A stretch of 64,000 nucleotides of DNA, from NCBI GenBank assembly GCA_028285525.1, contig JANQOZ010000085.1, forward strand, positions 186,001-250,000, given 5' to 3'. This document shows positions 61,513 to 64,000 of this stretch, one piece after another. Numbering within the stretch: the first letter of the stretch is position 1; each line of letters starts with the position of its first letter. The notes under the pieces are model-generated. The model did no database searches. It was given only the letters and a program-made list of their open reading frames with translations, and was not told the DNA's origin. A program made the translations under genes and the position numbers. The DNA comes from Lysobacterales bacterium (lineage in GTDB: Bacteria > Pseudomonadota > Gammaproteobacteria > Xanthomonadales > SZUA-38).

Positions 61513-62442
61513 TCACTGCCGCCCGTCGATCGGTTCCGCCAGCTGCGCCGTCCAGCGTTCCAGCATCTCCAGGTTGACCCCCGCACCTCCGCAAACAACA
61601 ACGAGCGGTCGGCGAGCCTCGACTAACCCCTCATAGACAGCGCTCAATGCTGCTCCACACGCCGGCTCAACGAGCCGTCGATGATCGTCGGCAAAGCGCC
61701 GGCAGCCTGAGAGCGCCTGCCGATCGGTCAGCAGCACGCTCTGAACCGGGTGCTCTTTCGTCCACTGAAACGCCCGCTCAGCCACCTGCCGGGCACCCAT
61801 CGTGATCGCAATCGTCTCGATCGCCGGTAGTTCGGTTGGTTTTCCCGCGGCCATCGCCGCGTGGAGGGATGCAGCCCCTCGCGTCTCCACCGCGACCAGC
61901 GGGACGTGCGCCCAGCCCACGGCATGCATGCCACTCAAGACCCCGCACAGCAGTCCACCACCGCCCACCGCTACCACCACGGCATCAGGTGCCTGAGCCG
62001 GTTCGACCAGCTCGGCCGCACACTCTTCGATCAAGCTGGCGTGTCCGCGCCAGAGCTCCGGGTGATCAAACGGATGGACATAAAAGGCCCCGGAATCGCG
62101 ACAGATCTCGCGAGCCACGCGATCTGCACCATTCCAGTCGGCGCCCTGCTGCAGCACCTCGGCGCCCAGCGCTTCCAGTCGACGGACGGTCAGGAGCGGC
62201 GTCGTTTCCGGCACCACAACCCGACATAAGAGCTTCAGCGAACGCGCGGCAAAGGCCGCAGCCAGCCCTGCATTGCCGCCTGAGGAGCTCACTACCGAGC
62301 TCGCGCCGCCGCGAGCCGCATGCTCACAGAGGCGCGACATGCCTCTGAGCTTGAATGAACCGGTGGGCTGATCACACTCAAGTTTCAGCAGGACGTCCTG
62401 CCGGCCAATGCGCTGCTCAAGCAGTGGCGTGTTGCGGTACAT
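61513..62442 (-). CDS. PLP-dependent serine/threonine dehydratase family protein
   Basis: A fold-type II PLP enzyme of about 309 residues. The Schiff-base Lys is in PTGSFKLRGM, the substrate-binding loop is SSGGNAGLAA, and the phosphate-binding glycines are VGGGGLLCG. The short length without a C-terminal ACT domain points to an L-serine dehydratase/threonine ammonia-lyase of the SdsL/catabolic type producing pyruvate or 2-oxobutyrate and ammonia. ATG 62442 is used; an in-frame TTG four codons upstream is the alternative. It lies 37 bp upstream of yebC and may be cotranscribed with it. Confidence 0.88.
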   Translation of the reverse strand: MYRNTPLLEQRIGRQDVLLKLECDQPTGSFKLRGMSRLCEHAARGGASSVVSSSGGNAGLAAAFAARSLKLLCRVVVPETTPLLTVRRLEALGAEVLQQGADWNGADRVAREICRDSGAFYVHPFDHPELWRGHASLIEECAAELVEPAQAPDAVVVAVGGGGLLCGVLSGMHAVGWAHVPLVAVETRGAASLHAAMAAGKPTELPAIETIAITMGARQVAERAFQWTKEHPVQSVLLTDRQALSGCRRFADDHRRLVEPACGAALSAVYEGLVEARRPLVVVCGGAGVNLEMLERWTAQLAEPIDGRQ

Positions 62443-62633
62443 GGTTTCTGGCAATGCTGACGGTACTCACCGGTTGACCCTCATGGCAGGCTCGTTGTGC
62501 TGACGTATACTGATTCCAGAGTCGGCGTAACGACGGCCAAAGCCGCTTTTCCAACCGGCTCCAGACCCCCCAACTGCGTTGAGACCGACCTTAACGATTT
62601 GGGGGAAATGCCACCACCCCGCGTCAGTCGATA

Positions 62634-64000
62634 ATGCGCATGGCCAAGACTGCTTTTCAACAATGCCTGTGTCTGACCCTCCTGCTTTGCTGCACTCAGA
62701 CTCTGGCGGTCCGCCTCAGCCTTGACAGCTCCGGCCAGGTGCTCCTGTTCCCGCTGTTTCTCACCGGCGACAGCTTTCAGACTGTCTTTGAAGTACGCAA
62801 CCAGACCGATCAGGGCAAAGCGCTGCGATTTGTCGTCAAGGACTCGGTGAACGGCCGCCCCACCCTGTCGCTCAACGTCTACCTTCGCCCCCGCGACAGT
62901 TGGTCCGGCGCATTGTTTGAACCCACCGGTGCCTCCGTGGACACCGCTGAGAGTCTGCTGGCGCCCTGGGTCGACCAGAGCTGCACGTTTCCTGCACGCG
63001 CCGACATTCCCGACGAGGGCATCTCCCTCAGCGATGAGAATTTCACGGAAGATCTGTCTGGCCTTCTGGTCTCTCGAAGCCGACTCGGGTCAGGCTACGT
63101 CGAGATCTACGAGATGGGCACACTCTCTCCAACCCTGGCTGGCGACTGCGCTGAGATCAATGCCCGCTGGTCCCCGGGCGGCGCCTGGGATCTGAATCCA
63201 GCGCAGGATATCGAGGCGCCGGGCGGCGGGCTGGAAGGCTACGCAGTCCTGGTGCAGGTCGACGCGGGGCGAGCCCATCAGTACGAGGCGCTTGCGCTCG
63301 CCGACTTTCGCGATGCCCCGCTCCACACCGATCCATTCAGCAGTCGCCAGCCGAATCTGGCCGACGTTTCTCCGGCCGAAAGCCGGGTCGTTGAAACGGT
63401 GGTGTTCGGCAACCGAACGCTCCAGGTCGAACGGGTATCCACCTGGAGCGAATTTCCCGTGCACGCCGTCGACGCGCTGCTGATGGCCACCGAAGCGCGC
63501 GCCGACTTTACCGCGTCCCGCGAACTGGACGCACTGGTTTTTGCCACGTTGAACTTCCCGACCCGCCCGTATCACGCCGACGCACAGACCTTTTTTCTTC
63601 CCGCGGAACAGGAGCGCGTGCTGGCGCCGTTCACCGTCTCACTGCCACCGGCGGACAACGAGACCCTTGAGCAGAATCGATTGACGGTCAGCTCCATCGA
63701 CCGGGAAGGTGCAGCGTTTGATCTGCAGCCGTTCTCGGGACAGGCCAACTGCGACCTGGCCAACGGCGCGGTGACAACCGTGTTTTTGAGCCGCACCATC
63801 GGATTTACCCAGCCCTGCCCCTACACACAGGGGATCTTTCGCGTGCCCGACAACGCTTCGGAAGGAGAGGTCCGGTACCAGCTTGATGGTGAGATCGTGT
63901 CCGACGAAGGGCACGTGTTCTCTGGTCTGCCCATCGCGGGCTTTGTGATCCAGTCGATTAGAAATGAACAAATCGACATACGCCCGGGCACGGTCGGCGT
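62634..64000 (+). CDS. Exported protein of unknown function (3' end outside window)
   Basis: An open frame from ATG 62634 to the right edge, about 455 codons. The N-terminus has a signal peptide (QCLCLTLLLCCTQTLAV). The mature start SLDSSGQVLLFPLFLTGDSFQTVFEVRN and the following KALRFVVKDSVNGRPTLSLNVYLRPRDSW match a pattern I recall from large exported proteins of Gammaproteobacteria (GxVLLYPYYTV...VNTTxxGKAVKVRFLEGxNSREVLDFNLYLS), of unknown function. ATG 62640 is an alternative start; neither has a good ribosome-binding site. Because the end is missing, a C-terminal tag motif cannot be tested. Confidence 0.8.
   Translation, partial: MRMAKTAFQQCLCLTLLLCCTQTLAVRLSLDSSGQVLLFPLFLTGDSFQTVFEVRNQTDQGKALRFVVKDSVNGRPTLSLNVYLRPRDSWSGALFEPTGASVDTAESLLAPWVDQSCTFPARADIPDEGISLSDENFTEDLSGLLVSRSRLGSGYVEIYEMGTLSPTLAGDCAEINARWSPGGAWDLNPAQDIEAPGGGLEGYAVLVQVDAGRAHQYEALALADFRDAPLHTDPFSSRQPNLADVSPAESRVVETVVFGNRTLQVERVSTWSEFPVHAVDALLMATEARADFTASRELDALVFATLNFPTRPYHADAQTFFLPAEQERVLAPFTVSLPPADNETLEQNRLTVSSIDREGAAFDLQPFSGQANCDLANGAVTTVFLSRTIGFTQPCPYTQGIFRVPDNASEGEVRYQLDGEIVSDEGHVFSGLPIAGFVIQSIRNEQIDIRPGTVG

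Overview
The window is GC-rich, densely packed chromosomal DNA from a Gram-negative bacterium, most likely a gammaproteobacterium. The linked order yebC-ruvC-ruvA-ruvB-ybgC plus tolQ-tolR-tolA-tolB-pal-cpoB-queE-queC is typical of Gammaproteobacteria. Secreted proteins carrying a C-terminal (I/L)F(A/F)xG(F/L)E motif suggest a relative of the Xanthomonadales/Wenzhouxiangella group; that placement is inference. I see no tRNA, rRNA, CRISPR array, insertion sequence, integrase or phage gene, and no gene-free stretch over 300 bases. GTG and TTG starts are common.

Layout. 1-11.9 kb (minus strand): a partial FAD oxidoreductase, an aldo/keto reductase-RidA fusion, an APC permease, an acyl-CoA dehydrogenase, a beta-lactamase-fold serine hydrolase, and an RND pump with its lipoprotein adaptor. 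12-18.5 kb: a minus-strand operon paaN-like aldehyde dehydrogenase, thiolase, double-HxlR regulator; then a carotenoid oxygenase convergent with a nitronate-monooxygenase-like enzyme. 18.6-27 kb (plus): TonB-dependent receptor, YfiR, a 1656-residue hybrid kinase with GGDEF and EAL domains, and an HDOD protein, apparently one envelope-to-c-di-GMP signalling operon. 27.2-29.7 kb: a BlaI repressor overlapping an M56 (BlaR1-like) protease whose sensor is replaced by nine ankyrin repeats.

29.7-37.8 kb: a TPR/2-oxoglutarate oxygenase-like protein and aromatic-catabolism genes (hmgA, an hpaF homologue, an hpaR-like regulator) leading into a carboxymuconolactone decarboxylase-family gene and a large exported di-heme beta-propeller protein. 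38-41.6 kb: a very large surface lipoprotein with five Ig/cadherin-like repeats. 41.7-46.4 kb: HDOD, FHA-GGDEF and Ser/Thr kinase-TPR genes, a possible phosphothreonine-to-c-di-GMP circuit, plus a small DUF6489-type protein.

46.4-62.4 kb: the conserved Tol-Pal/queuosine and Ruv/YebC block on the minus strand, interrupted between ybgC and tolQ by about 5.5 kb of accessory genes (Calx-beta protein, SpoIIE-type phosphatase, lamin-tail-like secreted protein, small lipoprotein). 61.5-64 kb: a PLP-dependent dehydratase and an exported protein running off the right edge. The unifying theme is envelope biology and signalling: Tol-Pal, efflux, large surface proteins, and three independent sensory or c-di-GMP modules.
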